A stretch of DNA of 7,168 bases, taken from positions 1 to 7,168 of the forward strand of contig JAEMPZ010000089.1 of the NCBI GenBank assembly GCA_022759065.1, given 5' to 3'. Below are positions 6,728 through 7,168 of this stretch, piece by piece; position 1 is the stretch's first letter; the number at the start of each line of letters is the position of its first letter. Source of the DNA: Acidobacteriota bacterium. GTDB taxonomy: Bacteria; Acidobacteriota; UBA4820; DSQY01. The notes under the pieces were generated by a model. That model made no database searches. It saw nothing but the letters and a program-made list of their open reading frames with translations, and was not told where the DNA came from. The position numbers and the translations under genes were made by a program.

Positions 6728-6753
6728 GCTTCGCCCGCGCCTCGCGGGCAAGC
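6728..6753 (-). promoter_or_regulatory. GC-rich hairpin in the pepF leader
   Basis: GCCCGCG (6733-6739) pairs with CGCGGGC (6743-6749) around a 3-base loop. The stem extends outward by GCTT/AAGC with one bulged C at 6732, giving about 11 bp. It is strong, but no T-run follows on either strand, so an intrinsic terminator is unlikely. It lies about 50 bases before the pepF start and may be an mRNA 5' structure. Confidence 0.4.
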
Positions 6754-6757
6754 CTAT

Positions 6758-6786
6758 ACCTTAGCGCCGAAACGAGATGCGCGCAA
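6758..6786 (-). promoter_or_regulatory. weak candidate promoter for pepF
   Basis: On the minus strand, TTGCGC (6781-6786) and TAAGGT (6758-6763) are separated by 17 bases. Each matches only 3 of 6 consensus positions, so this is a placement guess. If real, transcription would start just before the GC-rich hairpin and place both hairpins in the leader. Confidence 0.15.
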
Positions 6787-6806
6787 GGGGAGGGGGAAAA
6801 GCCATT

Positions 6807-6870
6807 CACCACAAAGACGGAAGGGCACAAAGGGAAGATGAGAGATGAGGGATGATGGATGAAGGCAAAG
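6807..6870 (+). repeat. 64-bp composite repeat element, copy 2
   Basis: This starts CACCACAAAG, continues AAGGGCACAAAGGGAA, then has four GATGANN heptads at 6837-6864 (GATGAGA, GATGAGG, GATGATG, GATGAAG) and ends GCAAAG. Its order and length equal those of copy 1 at 3708-3771, in the opposite orientation, and the two bracket the pepF-DUF1028 operon. The 14-base CACAAAGGGAAGAT inside it (6826-6839) recurs exactly at 6921-6934. Confidence 0.8.
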
Positions 6871-6920
6871 ATTGCGCCCAGCGTTGAATTAAGCCTGCCG
6901 TAGTTTGCGTGATGCGCGGC

Positions 6921-6967
6921 CACAAAGGGAAGATTCTCACCACAGAGATCACAGAGGACACAGGGGA
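6921..6967 (+). repeat. direct repeat plus 9-base tandem array
   Basis: The segment opens with the exact 14-base repeat CACAAAGGGAAGAT (6921-6934) shared with the composite element, followed by CAC and three tandem 9-base units: CACAGAGAT (6941-6949), CACAGAGGA (6950-6958) and CACAGGGGA (6959-6967). The units differ at one or two positions from their neighbours. Confidence 0.75.
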
Positions 6968-6982
6968 AGAACAAGCCAATTA

Positions 6983-7011
6983 ACCGCAGATGAACACGGA
7001 TGAACACAGAT
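6983..7011 (+). repeat. 10-base tandem repeat, GATGAACACR type
   Basis: After ACCGCA, two 10-base units, GATGAACACG (6989-6998) and GATGAACACA (6999-7008), are followed by a partial GAT. This kind of motif recurs between genes in many environmental bacterial genomes, to my recollection. No function is known to me. Confidence 0.65.
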
Positions 7012-7017
7012 AGAAAA

Positions 7018-7045
7018 GTAAGGCGTCAGGAGTTAGGAGTCAGGC
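7018..7045 (+). repeat. 7-base tandem array of GTNAGGN type, copy 1
   Basis: Four consecutive heptads: GTAAGGC, GTCAGGA, GTTAGGA, GTCAGGC. A second, longer array of the same type lies at 7132-7168. The degenerate positions are 3 and 7 of the unit. Confidence 0.7.
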
Positions 7046-7058
7046 GTGCCGCGGCGAT

Positions 7059-7091
7059 CTTGCCCTCATCCCTCATCTATCATCCATCATC
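7059..7091 (-). repeat. third GATGANN heptad array, inverted
   Basis: On the minus strand, four heptads, GATGATG, GATGATA, GATGAGG, GATGAGG (7064-7091), are followed by GCAAG (7059-7063), nearly the GCAAAG that ends both composite elements. It lacks the CACCAC half found in copies 1 and 2. It is inverted relative to the array at 6837-6864, so the two could pair as a long imperfect inverted repeat. Confidence 0.7.
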
Positions 7092-7102
7092 CGCAATTCT
7101 AA

Positions 7103-7129
7103 CAGGGAGGACAGGGAGGTCAGGGAGGA
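7103..7129 (+). repeat. 9-base tandem array of CAGGGAGGN type
   Basis: Three consecutive units: CAGGGAGGA (7103-7111), CAGGGAGGT (7112-7120), CAGGGAGGA (7121-7129). They differ only in the last base. Confidence 0.75.
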
Positions 7130-7131
7130 AA

Positions 7132-7168
7132 GTCAGGCGTCAGGGGTTAGGAGTCAGGAGTAAGACGT
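7132..7168 (+). repeat. 7-base tandem array of GTNAGGN type, copy 2, running off the window
   Basis: Five heptads, GTCAGGC, GTCAGGG, GTTAGGA, GTCAGGA and GTAAGAC, fill 7132-7166, and GT of a possible sixth ends the window. It is the same unit family as 7018-7045, so the array probably continues. Confidence 0.7.

Larger units (their letters stand above)
6681..7168. other. 488-base non-coding region upstream of pepF: leader plus tandem-repeat mosaic
   Basis: No gene is supported here. Bases 6681-6806 look like the pepF leader, with two hairpins. From 6807 to the window end the plus strand is purine-rich and consists mostly of short degenerate tandem repeats of 7, 9 and 10 bases, listed separately. 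The largest repeat-free stretch within this is about 6871-6920. The antisense translation gives peptides such as CVLCDLCGE and IRVHLRLI, which are typical spurious products of this kind of repeat rather than proteins. Confidence 0.75.

Noticed and set aside
6681..7007. 109-residue N-terminal extension of pepF, since the frame stays open to an ATG at 7007
   Set aside because: The extension is encoded by the tandem repeats and leader, while the ATG at 6680 begins a textbook signal peptide after a GAAAGGGA site and gives a PepF of normal length.
6807..7168. CRISPR array
   Set aside because: Repeat units are only 7-10 bases, directly adjacent without spacers, degenerate, and no cas genes are present.

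Overview
The window looks like a piece of a Gram-negative, GC-rich environmental bacterial chromosome. Hand counts on sampled 60-base lines give about 67-68% GC in the thiolase and pepF genes and about 42-52% in corA. The layout is bacterial: short intergenic gaps, Shine-Dalgarno sites, Sec signal peptides and tightly packed gene strings. I cannot name a genus. A thiolase, a Thermotoga-type CorA, an exported PepF and intergenic mosaics of short tandem repeats would fit Deltaproteobacteria-like or other sparsely cultured phyla, but that is only an impression.

Layout of the plus-strand half (1-3699). It opens inside a small ERCC4-type nuclease with a tandem helix-hairpin-helix tail (3-590, 5' end outside the window). 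A possible 35-codon small ORF follows (601-708). Then comes a compact three-gene string: a thiolase (765-2015), a small membrane protein with an HEAGH metalloprotease-like motif (2025-2606) and the Mg2+/Co2+ channel corA (2617-3699). The gaps inside this string are 9 and 10 bases, so co-transcription is likely. A shared biochemical role is not obvious.

Layout of the minus-strand half (3763-6680). It is a two-gene operon read right to left: a signal-peptide-bearing oligoendopeptidase F (pepF, 4794-6680), then an exported DUF1028-plus-TPR protein (3763-4782). The ribosome binding site of the second gene overlaps the pepF stop codon. Both products appear to leave the cytoplasm, so together they may handle peptides in the periplasm or at the cell surface; that joint role is inference.

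Non-coding part. The 488 bases upstream of pepF (6681-7168) hold a leader with two hairpins and then a mosaic of short degenerate tandem repeats with periods of 7, 9 and 10 bases. One composite 64-bp element of this mosaic (6807-6870) has a matching 64-bp copy in the opposite orientation at the other end of the operon (3708-3771). The pepF-DUF1028 operon is therefore bracketed by inverted copies, and the left copy supplies the last two codons and the stop of the DUF1028 gene. These repeats are the most unusual part of the window. No tRNA, rRNA, CRISPR array, transposase or convincing intrinsic terminator was seen.
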